Assembly: GCA_013177825.1 (NCBI GenBank)
Contig: JABLXX010000010.1
Coordinates: 1-64,000, forward strand
DNA from: Syntrophaceae bacterium
Lineage (GTDB): Bacteria > Desulfobacterota > Syntrophia > Syntrophales > PHBD01
DNA length: 64,000 nt
Direction: 5' to 3'
The notes below the pieces were generated by a model. That model made no database searches and was not told the DNA's origin. It saw only the letters and a list, made by a program, of their open reading frames with translations. The position numbers and the translations under genes are program-made. Each line of letters begins with the position of its first letter. Within the stretch, counting starts at the first letter, position 1. Positions 32,592 through 41,507 of the stretch are shown here, piece by piece.

Positions 32592-33632
32592 ATGAATATC
32601 GCCGGAAGAAATATCGGACCGGGGCATCCCGTTTACATCATCGCGGAGATGTCCGGAAATCATAATGGAGATTATCACACGGCCGAGAAAATCGTACGTG
32701 CAGCAAAAGACAGTGGGGCGGATGCCGTAAAGCTCCAGACCTACACGGCGGACACCATCACGATCGATTGCGACAGCGGCCTGTTCCGGGTCGGCTCCGG
32801 GAACCTCTGGTCGGGGCGAACCCTCTATGACCTGTATCAGGAAGCCTACACACCCTGGGAATGGCAACCCCGGCTGAAGGCACTGGCGGAAGAACTCGGG
32901 ATGCACTGCTTCAGTTCACCTTTCGACGCCTCTGCCGCTGACTTCCTTGAGCAGGTGGATGTTCCCGCGTTCAAGATTGCATCCTGCGAGCTCGTCGATC
33001 TCCCACTGATCGAGTATGTCGCCCGGAAGGGGAAGCCGATGATCCTGTCGACGGGAATGGCCGGCCGGGAAGAGATCGCGGATGCCCTGAATGCTGTTCG
33101 GAATGCAGGCATGCCCCATGTCGCCCTGCTGAAATGCACGACAGCGTATCCATCGCCTCCGGAAGAAATGAACCTGCTCACCATCCGGCAGATGGCGGAG
33201 GATTTCGGCGTTCCCGTCGGCCTGTCGGATCATTCCCTGGGCATCGAAATCCCCGTGGCCGCCGTGGCTGTCGGTGCCTGCATCATCGAGAAGCATCTGG
33301 TTTTGGACCGTTCGTCCGGGGGGCCCGATCATGCCTTTTCGCTCGAGCCGCACGAGTTCAAGGCCATGGTCGATGCCGTCCGGACTGTCGAAAAGGCTCT
33401 GGGACGCGTCCAATATGGGCCCGGGGACCAGGAGGAGGCCAGTCTGGCATATCGCCGGTCGCTGTTTGTCGTCCACGATGTGAAGAAGGGCGAGGTATTT
33501 ACTCCGGAGAACGTCCGATCCATCCGTCCCGGCCATGGCCTTCCGCCGAAGTATCTGCCGGATGTCCTGGGAAAAAAGGCCGCGAAGGACCTCACAAGAG
33601 GAACCCCGCTGTGTTGGGAAATGATTCGTTGA
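32592..33632 (+). CDS. pseI: Pseudaminic/sialic acid synthase family protein (NeuB/PseI) with SAF domain
   Basis: 346 residues from the ATG at 32592 (GAGGGGG upstream; ATG 32571 also in frame). The TIM barrel shows VYIIAEMSGNHNGDYHTA, KLQTYTADTITID, CFSSPFDASAADFLE, ILSTGMA, LLKCTTAYPSPPEEMNL and GLSDHSLGIEIPVAAVAVGA; EKHLVLDRS..GPDHAFSLEP is closer to PseI than to NeuB. The C-terminal SAF (antifreeze-like) domain is RRSLFVVHDVKKGEVFTPEN. It condenses a 6-deoxy-diacetamido hexose with phosphoenolpyruvate to the nine-carbon acid. Confidence 0.88.
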   Translation: MNIAGRNIGPGHPVYIIAEMSGNHNGDYHTAEKIVRAAKDSGADAVKLQTYTADTITIDCDSGLFRVGSGNLWSGRTLYDLYQEAYTPWEWQPRLKALAEELGMHCFSSPFDASAADFLEQVDVPAFKIASCELVDLPLIEYVARKGKPMILSTGMAGREEIADALNAVRNAGMPHVALLKCTTAYPSPPEEMNLLTIRQMAEDFGVPVGLSDHSLGIEIPVAAVAVGACIIEKHLVLDRSSGGPDHAFSLEPHEFKAMVDAVRTVEKALGRVQYGPGDQEEASLAYRRSLFVVHDVKKGEVFTPENVRSIRPGHGLPPKYLPDVLGKKAAKDLTRGTPLCWEMIR

Positions 33633-33690
33633 TCCAATGGAAGCGGGATCCGTTGAACATCTGTTCTAAAGATGAAAGCAGCAGGAATCC

Positions 33691-35091
33691 ATGAATATTC
33701 TCGTCATGAATGTGTCTTTGAGACCCCAGTCTCCCGTAAAGCTTTTCCCAATCGGATTGGGATTTGTCACGACGGCGATGAAGAGGGCCGGCTTTGAATT
33801 CGATCTGATCGATATCGACGCTCACAGGTATTCGGACAGCGAGGTGAGAAAGAGAATACAAAAGAAGAAATACGACGTTGTCTGCATGGGATGCATTGTC
33901 ACTGGCTATAGAATAGTGAAATCATTATGCGATGTTATAAAGGAAATTCATCCGCATGCCACGATTGTCGTCGGCAACTCGGTTGCAACCTCCGTCGCTG
34001 AAACACTTCTGAAAAAAACCCGGGCCGACATTGCCGTGATGTCGGAAGGAGATGAAACCATTGTAGAATTGCTTGGATTGCTGGCGGGAAACGATTCCCT
34101 CGATGGTGTCAAGGGGATCAGCTTTCTCCGGGACGGAACGTTTGTCAGAAATCCATCCAGACCTTTGATCAAAGACATCTCATCGCTGCCGTTCATCGAT
34201 TTCTCTCCTTATGACATCGATATTTACATCGACGCTTCCAAACAGCACGCGAATGATCCGCTGCCCATGAAAAGGGACGACGTGAGGGCGATGCCCGTGA
34301 ACACGGCAAGAGGCTGCATAGCGAATTGTACATTCTGTTACCATGTCTTTAAAAATTCCCCGTATCGATTCAGGAATCCTGATTCCATCGTTGCAGAGAT
34401 AAGGGAATTAATCTCCAGATACTCGATTAATTACGTTCTGTTCTGGGATGAGCTGACATTCTTTTCGAAGAAGCAGACCATTGCCCTGGTTGACAGGCTG
34501 CTCGCGGAAGACCTCGATATCTACTGGGCCGGCAGTTGCCGGGGAAATCTCTTCGATTGTGAAGAAGATCTGGAAATCATGGAAAAAATGAAAAAATCAG
34601 GATGTGTCAGCATGGCGTATTCACTGGAATCGTCGAACCCCTCGATTCTAAAGATGATGAACAAGCATGTGTCGGCCGAACAATTCAGTACTCAAACCGG
34701 TTTGTTTCATCGTGCCGGCATTCCTGTCGGAACAAGCATCGTGATGGGCTACCCGCAAGAGACGCCCGAGACCATTAGAAGGACGTTTGAGTGCTGTATT
34801 GAAAACAGCATATATCCCTCCGCCGGTTATCTCCTTCCCCAGCCTGGTTCCAAAATGTACGATTACGCCGTTGCCAACGGCTTTATCGGGGATGAGGAGG
34901 AATACCTCCTGAAGATGGGCGACCGGCAGGACCTCCGCCTCAACATGACCTCCATGAGTGACGAGGAATTTGAAATGTACGTCATGGAGGGGCTCAAACG
35001 GTGCAATTCCCTGCTGGAAGTCGGTCTCGACGAGCGATCTCTCATCAAAACAAAGCATTATCGCGCCGGGGGAAAGGTGCTGAGGGCCTGA
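33691..35091 (+). CDS. B12-binding-domain radical SAM protein
   Basis: A 466-residue protein. N-terminal cobalamin-type fold (LFPIGLGFVTTAMKRAGFEF, VVCMGCIVTGYRIVK, ATIVVGNSVATSVAET, MSEGDET) and a radical-SAM barrel with C209-I-A-N-C213-T-F-C216, FWDELTFFSKKQT, MAYSLESSNPSILKMMNKHV and GYLLPQPGSKMYDYA. It differs clearly from the similar protein at 26615. Codon use is somewhat AT-richer than its neighbours. Last gene of block A; 58 bases separate it from pseI. The reaction is unknown; methylation or rearrangement of the sugar acid is possible. Confidence 0.85.
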   Translation: MNILVMNVSLRPQSPVKLFPIGLGFVTTAMKRAGFEFDLIDIDAHRYSDSEVRKRIQKKKYDVVCMGCIVTGYRIVKSLCDVIKEIHPHATIVVGNSVATSVAETLLKKTRADIAVMSEGDETIVELLGLLAGNDSLDGVKGISFLRDGTFVRNPSRPLIKDISSLPFIDFSPYDIDIYIDASKQHANDPLPMKRDDVRAMPVNTARGCIANCTFCYHVFKNSPYRFRNPDSIVAEIRELISRYSINYVLFWDELTFFSKKQTIALVDRLLAEDLDIYWAGSCRGNLFDCEEDLEIMEKMKKSGCVSMAYSLESSNPSILKMMNKHVSAEQFSTQTGLFHRAGIPVGTSIVMGYPQETPETIRRTFECCIENSIYPSAGYLLPQPGSKMYDYAVANGFIGDEEEYLLKMGDRQDLRLNMTSMSDEEFEMYVMEGLKRCNSLLEVGLDERSLIKTKHYRAGGKVLRA

Positions 35092-35377
35092 TCGTTGCTT
35101 GTGCCAGGCGCTGTGCGGGTGGGGGCGCGGAAGCAGAGGCAGCGTGCCTCATCAGGCAGTTGACACTGTGGCAGATTATGTCCGGCGTGTTATTCGTTTC
35201 AAGGCCTGCCTTCCTCTCAGGGAAGCACTGATCTCGACGGTTCCCCGCGTCGCCGCCCGCCTTACCGGGATGCTCTTCTCCGTGGAGTGACGGATGAAAA
35301 GCAATGCGCGCTACAGGGTTGCCGGCCGTGCATCTGACATGATTTCCCTCGGTTTTTCGCCATTATCCTGAAATCCC
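35092..35377. other. Intergenic region between block A and the regulator
   Basis: No supported gene. A forward frame ending at 35290 reads VADYVRRVIRFKACLPLREA and might be the C-terminal scrap of a lost gene, but no family is recognisable. The base composition is GC-rich up to about 35.3 kb and AT-rich from there to the regulator gene. Confidence 0.4.
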
Positions 35378-35407
35378 TTGACTTCAAAAGAATGGATCGA
35401 GTAATTT
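35378..35407 (+). promoter_or_regulatory. Candidate sigma-70 promoter 1 upstream of the MarR-type gene
   Basis: TTGACT (35378-35383) and TAATTT (35402-35407) with 18 bases between them. It shares the octamer CTTGACTT with promoter candidate 2. Confidence 0.4.
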
Positions 35408-35453
35408 TGCCCCGCCTGTGTTCCCCCCGATTCCCATCCTGCTGATAAAAATC

Positions 35454-35483
35454 TTGACTTCCTCATAAAAAATCAAGTAGGTT
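35454..35483 (+). promoter_or_regulatory. Candidate sigma-70 promoter 2 upstream of the MarR-type gene
   Basis: TTGACT (35454-35459) and TAGGTT (35478-35483), 18 bases apart, in an AT-rich stretch 34 bases before the start codon. A CTTGA...TCAAG inverted pair spans the spacer. Confidence 0.45.
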
Positions 35484-35490
35484 CGCACCT

Positions 35491-35505
35491 GTTCATCGAT
35501 TGAAC
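35491..35505. promoter_or_regulatory. Palindrome GTTCATCGATTGAAC, candidate operator
   Basis: GTTCA and TGAAC arms around TCGAT, directly between promoter candidate 2 and the start codon of the MarR-type regulator. A site for autoregulation by a dimeric winged-helix protein would be expected here. Confidence 0.4.
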
Positions 35506-35516
35506 AAACAAATCCA

Positions 35517-35885
35517 ATGCCAGAATCATCCTATTTCAACCTGGAAAACGAGGAAGTCCTGAAGATCCTCCGGGAGATCAAGGAGAGCCCGGAGCTGACC
35601 CAGCGGGAAATTGCGACCCGATTGGGGATCAGCGTCGGGAAGGCCAATTTCCTCATCAAGTCCCTGATCGGCCGGGGATTTGTCAAGGCAAGCAACTTCA
35701 AGAATTCCAACAACAAAGTTTCTTATCTGTATGTTCTGACGCCCCAGGGGATGGAGGCCAAGGCCCGCGCCACCTACCGCTTCCTGAGGCAGAAGATGGA
35801 GGAATACGAGCGCCTGCAGGCGGAGATCCAGCGGCTGGCGCAGGAAGTGCGGGAGAGCGGCATCCCGCCGGACGTGCCCCAATAG
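35517..35885 (+). CDS. MarR family EPS-associated transcriptional regulator
   Basis: A 122-residue winged-helix protein: ENEEVLKILREIKESPELTQ, REIATRLGISVGKANFLIKSL (helix-turn-helix), RGFVKASNFKNSNNKVSYLY (wing) and a C-terminal coiled coil (MEEYERLQAEIQRLAQEV) for dimerisation. This matches the small MarR-type regulators that head exopolysaccharide operons. Ribosome site is weak. Two promoter candidates and a palindrome lie upstream, and a GC-rich hairpin follows, so the gene may control itself and the cluster after it. Confidence 0.88.
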   Translation: MPESSYFNLENEEVLKILREIKESPELTQREIATRLGISVGKANFLIKSLIGRGFVKASNFKNSNNKVSYLYVLTPQGMEAKARATYRFLRQKMEEYERLQAEIQRLAQEVRESGIPPDVPQ

Positions 35886-35891
35886 GGGAGT

Positions 35892-35913
35892 TCCCGCCCC
35901 CGAAGGGGCGGAA
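35892..35913 (+). terminator. GC-rich hairpin after the regulator gene
   Basis: CCGCCCC (35894-35900) pairs with GGGGCGG (35905-35911) around the tetraloop CGAA, seven bases after the stop codon. No T run follows, so partial termination or attenuation before the downstream operon is more likely than a full terminator. Confidence 0.45.
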
Positions 35914-36090
35914 TATTGCCGCGGCAGCAGGAGGAACCATCCATCCTGTTTTTCGGAACAGGCCGGACGGATTTGTAAGTAGCAGATATGATTATTAACA
36001 CCATCATCGAGCGGGGCTGGATGGAATCCAGAGAGCGAAGCTTTGCCCGCCGGCCGACGGTGCAAGCCAAACCTGTTTGAGGTGCACGAG

Positions 36091-37749
36091 ATGGGTTCAG
36101 AAAACGGCGTGAGTGTATCTCCCAACGGCGAAACCTTCCCTCTGCCCGGTCCGGGGGATTACGAGCGGGAGAACCGGGGGCTCCGTCAGTTGGTGGCGGA
36201 ACAGAGAGCTCTGGACCGGGAGATCGTGGTGGTCATGGGCGTCGGCTTTGTGGGCGCCGTCATGGCGGGCGTCGTGGCGGACTCGGTGGACAAGGCAACG
36301 GGAAAACCGGGCAAGTTCGTCATCGGCATGCAGCGGCCGTCGTCGCGCTCCTATTGGAAAATTCCCTTTCTGAACCGGGGGGTTGCGCCCGTGGAGTCGG
36401 AGGACCCGGACGTGGCGCCCATGATCGCCCGCTGTGTCAACGACAAGAAAACACTTGTTGCAACATACAGCTATGATGCCCTGACGCTGGCCGATGTGGT
36501 GGTAGTGGACGTCCAGTGCGACTACTTCAAGGAGAGCCTGGGCAACTGCCGGCAGGGACACGCGGAGATCGCCGCCCTGGAAGACAGTCTGCGCGTTATC
36601 GGCGAACGGATTCGGCCGGAGTGTCTGGTCCTCATCGAGACGACCGTTCCGCCGGGAACGACGGAGTACGTGGCCTATCCTATTGTGAAAAAGGCTTTCG
36701 AGAAGCGGGGGATCCATGCAGAGCCCCTCCTGTCGCATTCCTATGAGCGCGTCATGCCGGGGCGGGAATACGTGGCATCCATCCGGGACTTCTGGCGGGT
36801 CTGCAGCGGCACGAACGAGGAGGCCCGCTGCCGGGTAAAAAAATTCCTCTCGGAAGTCCTGAACGTGGATAAATTCCCCCTCACAGTGCTCGATCGGCCC
36901 ATCGAGAGCGAAACCTGCAAGATCGTGGAGAATTCTTTCCGGGCGACGCTCCTGGCCTTCCTGGATGAATGGAGCCTTTTCGCCGAACGGAACGGCGTGG
37001 ATCTGATGAAGGTCATCAAGGCGATCAAGGTCCGTCCGACCCACTCGAACATGATCTTCCCGGGGCCCGGTATCGGCGGGTATTGCCTGCCCAAGGACGG
37101 CGGCCTGGGTGTCTGGGCGTACCACACCCTGATGGGTTTCGATGACGACATTTTCAAGATCACACCCCTGGCCATCGACATCAACGACACCCGGTCCCTC
37201 CATGCGGCGGAGCTGGTACGCGACGCGCTCCGGAACATGGGGAAGATCATTGCGGCATCACAGGTCACCGTCCTGGGGGCCTCCTATCGAGAGGACGTGG
37301 GGGACACGCGCTACAGCGGATCGGAGATGCTGATCCGCAAGATCACGGAGATGGGAGGCGAGGTGGCCGTGCACGATCCCTACGTGAAGCACTGGTGGGA
37401 GTTCGAGAAGCAGGACACCTACCCGGCAGTCGGCCACTCCTGGTCGCGGTTCTTCAGGAATCAGGAAAAGCTCAAGGACCTCCGGATTCGGGAAAACCTG
37501 GAGGAGGCGCTGAAGGGCGCCGACGCGGTGGTATTCGCCGTCCGCCACGATCCCTACCTGAAGCTGACCCCGGACGCGGTCGTAGCCATGACGGGCCGTC
37601 CCGTGGCGGTCATTGACTGCTTCGGCATTCTCGACGACGATGCCATCCGTCGGTATTTCGAACTGGGTTGTGAGGTGAAAGGCCTGGGGCGGGGACACGT
37701 GAAGCGAATCAAGGACGCAGTGAGGACCCCGGAAAAAAAGGCAACATAA
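36091..37749 (+). CDS. UDP-sugar 6-dehydrogenase (UDP-glucose/GDP-mannose dehydrogenase family)
   Basis: 552 residues from the ATG at 36091, which has GAGGTG 7 bases before it. After a ~45-residue extension, VVVMGVGFVGAVMAG (residues 46-60) is the NAD site; LIETTVPPGTTEY, SYERVMPGREY, KIVENSFRATLLAFLDEW and GPGIGGYCLPKDGG with catalytic Cys332 follow, then the C-terminal domain VLGASYREDVGDTRYSGS. It is longer than usual (~430) through the N-terminal extension and a late insert (HSWSRFFRNQEKLK). With the next two genes it suggests WbpA-like oxidation of UDP-GlcNAc to the uronic acid. Confidence 0.85.
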   Translation: MGSENGVSVSPNGETFPLPGPGDYERENRGLRQLVAEQRALDREIVVVMGVGFVGAVMAGVVADSVDKATGKPGKFVIGMQRPSSRSYWKIPFLNRGVAPVESEDPDVAPMIARCVNDKKTLVATYSYDALTLADVVVVDVQCDYFKESLGNCRQGHAEIAALEDSLRVIGERIRPECLVLIETTVPPGTTEYVAYPIVKKAFEKRGIHAEPLLSHSYERVMPGREYVASIRDFWRVCSGTNEEARCRVKKFLSEVLNVDKFPLTVLDRPIESETCKIVENSFRATLLAFLDEWSLFAERNGVDLMKVIKAIKVRPTHSNMIFPGPGIGGYCLPKDGGLGVWAYHTLMGFDDDIFKITPLAIDINDTRSLHAAELVRDALRNMGKIIAASQVTVLGASYREDVGDTRYSGSEMLIRKITEMGGEVAVHDPYVKHWWEFEKQDTYPAVGHSWSRFFRNQEKLKDLRIRENLEEALKGADAVVFAVRHDPYLKLTPDAVVAMTGRPVAVIDCFGILDDDAIRRYFELGCEVKGLGRGHVKRIKDAVRTPEKKAT

Positions 37750-37800
37750 CAGAGAAGGGGACCGATTTTCCATCAGCCCCCATAAGCAACAGGAAAAGCA

Positions 37801-38973
37801 ATGGATTTTATCGATTTGAAGGCGCAGCAGGCAGGGATTCGGGACCGCCTGGAGGCGAACATGGAGAAGGTTCTGGCCCACGGGCAGTACATCATGGGGC
37901 CGGAGGTGAAGGAACTGGAAGGAAAACTGGCGGCCTACGCCGGGCGGAAATTCGCCGTGGGGTGCGCCTCCGGGACGGACGCCCTCCTGATGGCCCTGAT
38001 GGCCCTGGGGGTCGGCCCCGGCGACGCCGTCTTCACCACCCCCTTCACGTTCATCTCCACGGCTGAGGTGATCAGCCTCCTGGGGGCGACTCCGATCTAT
38101 GTCGACATCGATCGGAGGACCTACAACATCGACCCGGACAAACTCGAGCAGGCCGTCGCCGCCCTGAAAGCGGGAGACCCTCGCCTGGCGCCCCTGCCGC
38201 GTCTGGAGGGCGTCGGGAAGCTCAGGCCGAAGGCCGTCATCCCGGTGGACATGCTGGGCCTGATGGCCGACTATGACGCCATCGGGGACATCGCCCGGAA
38301 ACACGGGCTCACAGTGATCGAAGACGCCGCCCAGTCCTTCGGGGCCGTTTGCAAGGGCAGGATGTCCTGCTCCTTCGGCGACATTGCCTGCACCTCCTTC
38401 TTTCCCGCCAAGCCTCTGGGCTGCTATGGAGACGGGGGGATGATCTTCACCGACGACCCGAACCTGGCGTCGCTGCTCGAATCCATCCGCGTTCACGGCA
38501 AGGGGAGCCACAAATACGACAACGTCCGGATCGGCATCAACGGACGGCTGGACACTCTCCAGGCTGCCATCGTCCTGGCGAAATTCGAGGTATTTCCGGA
38601 GGAGATGGAGAAGCGCCAGGAGGCGGCCCGCCGCTACACCGAGGCCATCCTGGGCATCCCGGGCATCGAGACGCCGTTCGTTCCCGAGGGATACCGCTCC
38701 GCCTGGGCGCAGTATTCGCTCCTGGCCCGCGACGAGGCCCACCGGGCCTTCCTGCAGAAGGGCCTCCAGGAGCAGGGCATTCCGACCATGATCTACTACC
38801 CGCGTCCCCTCCATCTCCAGACGGCCTTTTCGTTCCTTGGTTATAAGGAGGGCGACTGCCCGGCCAGCGAGGACTGTGCCGTCCGGACCTTCAGCCTGCC
38901 CATGCATCCCTATCTGACGGAAGAGCAGCAGGCCTTCGTGGTGAAGGTCCTGCGGGAAAGGAGTGCATCATAA
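37801..38973 (+). CDS. DegT/DnrJ/EryC1 aminotransferase (WbpE-like)
   Basis: A 390-residue PLP enzyme: [74 protein letters not shown] and K204 in [14 protein letters not shown]. The sequence is typical of UDP-3-keto-GlcNAcA 3-aminotransferases (WbpE). It would give the 3-amino sugar that the hexapeptide domain of the next protein acetylates. The stop shares a base with the next start (TAATG). Confidence 0.88.
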   Translation: MDFIDLKAQQAGIRDRLEANMEKVLAHGQYIMGPEVKELEGKLAAYAGRKFAVGCASGTDALLMALMALGVGPGDAVFTTPFTFISTAEVISLLGATPIYVDIDRRTYNIDPDKLEQAVAALKAGDPRLAPLPRLEGVGKLRPKAVIPVDMLGLMADYDAIGDIARKHGLTVIEDAAQSFGAVCKGRMSCSFGDIACTSFFPAKPLGCYGDGGMIFTDDPNLASLLESIRVHGKGSHKYDNVRIGINGRLDTLQAAIVLAKFEVFPEEMEKRQEAARRYTEAILGIPGIETPFVPEGYRSAWAQYSLLARDEAHRAFLQKGLQEQGIPTMIYYPRPLHLQTAFSFLGYKEGDCPASEDCAVRTFSLPMHPYLTEEQQAFVVKVLRERSAS

Positions 38974-40571
38974 TGGCCGCCCCGGTGCGAAAGGGAGCGA
39001 AAAAAAACGCGGAGGAGGTCCGCGTGGCGGTGGTGGGAGCGGGCTACTGGGGAAAGAACCTGGTTCGGAACTTCCACCAGCTGGGTGTGCTGGCGGCGGT
39101 CTGTGACGGGAGCGCCGCCGTCCGGGAACAGGTGAAGAAGGACTACCCGGGGACAGTTGCCACCGATGACCTGAAAAAGCTTTTGAAGGACGGGAAGATC
39201 CAGGCCGTGGTTCTCGCCACGCCGGCGGTGACTCATTTCCGGCTGGCCGAGCAGGCCCTTCGGGCAGGAAAGCACGTCTTTGTAGAGAAGCCCCTGTCGC
39301 TGACCTACGGGGACGGAGAGAAACTGGTCCGCCTTGCCGGGGAAAAGCAGCGGACCCTCTTTGTCGGGCACATCCTCCAGTACCATCCGGCGGTCATGCG
39401 GCTCAAGGAAATGGTCCGGCAGGGACAGGTGGGGCGCCTCCGGTACATTTACTCCCGGCGCCTCTCCCTGGGGAAGATCCGGCGGGAGGAGAACATCCTC
39501 TGGTCCTTCGCGCCCCACGACATCTCCGTCATTCTCAGTCTCGTGGGGGAGGATCCCTCGTATGTCGATTCCGTAGGCAGCAACTTCCTCCACGCCCGGA
39601 TCGCCGACGTGACCATGACGAACCTGAAGTTCCCCTCCGGCATCGGCGCCCATATCTTCGTGAGCTGGTTGAATCCTTTCAAGGAACAGCGCCTCGTCGT
39701 GGTGGGCGACCAGGGAATGCTGGTCTTCGACGACACCCAGCCGGTGGAGGCGAAACTGGTCCATTATGCCCACAGCATTCGCTGGCAGGACAATGTTCCC
39801 GTTCCCGAGAAGGGCGAAGGGAGCCCCGTGGACCTGAAGGACGTATGGGAGGAGCCGCTCCGGGCCGAATGCCGGGCCTTCCTGGAGGTGGTCCGGACGG
39901 GGGCGGATCCCGTCACGGACGGCGCGGAAGGACTGAGGGTGCTCAGGATCCTGGAAATGAGCCAGCGCTCCCTGGAGGCGAAGGAAACGGGGATCGTCGA
40001 ACGGGCAGCCGAAGAAGCAGAGGAGAAGCCGTATTTCGTTCACGAAACGGCCATTGCGGAGCCCGGCGCCGTCATCGGGAAGGGAACGAAGATCTGGCAC
40101 TTCTCGAAGGTTCAGGCAGGGGCTTCCATCGGTGAAGACTGCAACATCGGCCAGAACGTCGTCGTCGGTCCCGGCGCCGTCATCGGGAACCGGTGCAAGA
40201 TCCAGAACAATGTCAGCGTCTACCCCGGCGTGACCCTGGAGGACGGCGTCTTCTGCGGCCCCTCCATGGTCTTCACGAACGTCTACAACCCCAGGGCCGA
40301 GATCCCCCGGATGGACGAGGCCAGGCCTACCCTGGTGAAGCGGGGTGCCACCATCGGGGCCAACGCTACCATCGTCTGCGGCCACACCATCGGCCGGTAC
40401 GCCTTTGTCGGCGCCGGAGCGGTCGTGACGAAAGACGTGCCGGACCACGCCCTGGTGGTTGGGAACCCGGCGCGGCGGATCGGCTGGATGTGCCGGTGCG
40501 GCGAGCGGCTGAATGCCCGCCGTGTCTGTACGGTTTGCGGAGAGAAGTGGACCGGAGGCGAGGTTGAATGA
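38973..40571 (+). CDS. Fusion: Gfo/Idh oxidoreductase (WbpB-like) + hexapeptide N-acetyltransferase (WbpD-like) with Cys-rich tail
   Basis: A 532-residue two-domain protein. Residues 1-335: [19 protein letters not shown] (NAD site at 17-35), [15 protein letters not shown] and [17 protein letters not shown], an oxidoreductase of WbpB/WlbA type. Residues ~350-505: left-handed beta-helix repeats ([50 protein letters not shown]) as in WbpD. Residues ~507-527 have C-x-C and C-x-x-C pairs ([15 protein letters not shown]), which look like a small zinc ribbon. Together with its neighbours it makes UDP-2,3-diacetamido-uronic acid. WbpI-type epimerase is not seen. Confidence 0.9.
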   Translation: MAAPVRKGAKKNAEEVRVAVVGAGYWGKNLVRNFHQLGVLAAVCDGSAAVREQVKKDYPGTVATDDLKKLLKDGKIQAVVLATPAVTHFRLAEQALRAGKHVFVEKPLSLTYGDGEKLVRLAGEKQRTLFVGHILQYHPAVMRLKEMVRQGQVGRLRYIYSRRLSLGKIRREENILWSFAPHDISVILSLVGEDPSYVDSVGSNFLHARIADVTMTNLKFPSGIGAHIFVSWLNPFKEQRLVVVGDQGMLVFDDTQPVEAKLVHYAHSIRWQDNVPVPEKGEGSPVDLKDVWEEPLRAECRAFLEVVRTGADPVTDGAEGLRVLRILEMSQRSLEAKETGIVERAAEEAEEKPYFVHETAIAEPGAVIGKGTKIWHFSKVQAGASIGEDCNIGQNVVVGPGAVIGNRCKIQNNVSVYPGVTLEDGVFCGPSMVFTNVYNPRAEIPRMDEARPTLVKRGATIGANATIVCGHTIGRYAFVGAGAVVTKDVPDHALVVGNPARRIGWMCRCGERLNARRVCTVCGEKWTGGEVE

Positions 40572-40616
40572 GTTGTCTGGAGGTTCCAGCGCCCAGGCAA
40601 GAACCCCGGGAGAAGA

Positions 40617-41501
40617 ATGATCGATTCCTGTCCTGACACGTCTGCTGCAACGCAGGCGATAAAGAAGCAACATTCGACCGTGATCCGCCCGAAGACGGGC
40701 TGGTTCGACATCCATCTGGCCGAACTCTGGAATTACAGAGACCTGGTATTTCTGTTCGTGCGGCGCGATTTTGTGTCCGCCTACAAGCAGACGATCCTGG
40801 GACCGCTGTGGTACCTGATCCAGCCGGTCCTGACGACGATCGTCTTCACCGTTGTTTTCGGCAAGATCGCGAAGATCCCCACGGACGGAATCCCCCCGTT
40901 TCTCTTTTACATGGCCGGATACATCGCCTGGGCCTATTTCGCCGATTGCCTCACCATGACGGCCAACACCTTCGTCACGAACGCCCATATTTTCGGAAAG
41001 GTGTATTTCCCGCGCCTGGTGGTCCCGCTGGCCACGGTGATCACGAACATGATGAAATTCGCCGTTCAGTTCTGCCTGTTCCTGATTTTTTACGTATACT
41101 TCCTGCTGTCGGGCGCGTCCGTCCATCCCACCATCTGGATCGCGCTCCTTCCTTTTCTGATCCTCGAGATGGCCCTCCTGGGCATGGGATTCGGGATTGT
41201 CATTTCCTCACTGACGACCCGGTACCGGGACCTGGCATTTCTGGTGGCCTTCGGCGTGCAGCTCTGGATGTATGCCACCCCTGTCGTGTATCCCCTGTCC
41301 CAGATTCCCGGGAAGTATCACCTGTTCTTTATGCTCAATCCCATGACGGCGGTGGTCGAGACCTTCCGCGCCGCCTTTCTCGGATCGGGCGGCGTGAATG
41401 CGACGTTCATGGCAGTGAGCTGGCTGATTACCCTGCTGGTTCTGTTTGCGGGCATCGTCCTGTTCAGCAGAATCGAAAAGACCTTCATGGATACGGTCTG
41501 A
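40617..41501 (+). CDS. wzm: ABC-2 type polysaccharide export permease (Wzm-like)
   Basis: A 294-residue protein: a cytoplasmic N-terminal stretch with LAELWNYRDLVFLFVRRDF and YKQTILGPLWYLIQPVL, the family signature, and six membrane helices to residue ~290. Wzm forms the channel through which lipid-linked O-antigen or capsule passes the inner membrane. The ATPase gene follows after 6 bases. Confidence 0.93.
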   Translation: MIDSCPDTSAATQAIKKQHSTVIRPKTGWFDIHLAELWNYRDLVFLFVRRDFVSAYKQTILGPLWYLIQPVLTTIVFTVVFGKIAKIPTDGIPPFLFYMAGYIAWAYFADCLTMTANTFVTNAHIFGKVYFPRLVVPLATVITNMMKFAVQFCLFLIFYVYFLLSGASVHPTIWIALLPFLILEMALLGMGFGIVISSLTTRYRDLAFLVAFGVQLWMYATPVVYPLSQIPGKYHLFFMLNPMTAVVETFRAAFLGSGGVNATFMAVSWLITLLVLFAGIVLFSRIEKTFMDTV

Positions 41502-41507
41502 GGACGC

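Noticed and set aside
35930-36090. Possible c-di-GMP (GEMM) riboswitch before the dehydrogenase gene
   Set aside because: Short pieces such as GCGAAGCTTTGCCC recall the motif, but the conserved core and receptor helix could not be laid out.
38910-41126. 738-codon antisense frame over the WbpE, WbpBD and wzm genes
   Set aside because: The plus strand carries well-supported genes here; the minus frame is a GC-rich mirror without any domain.
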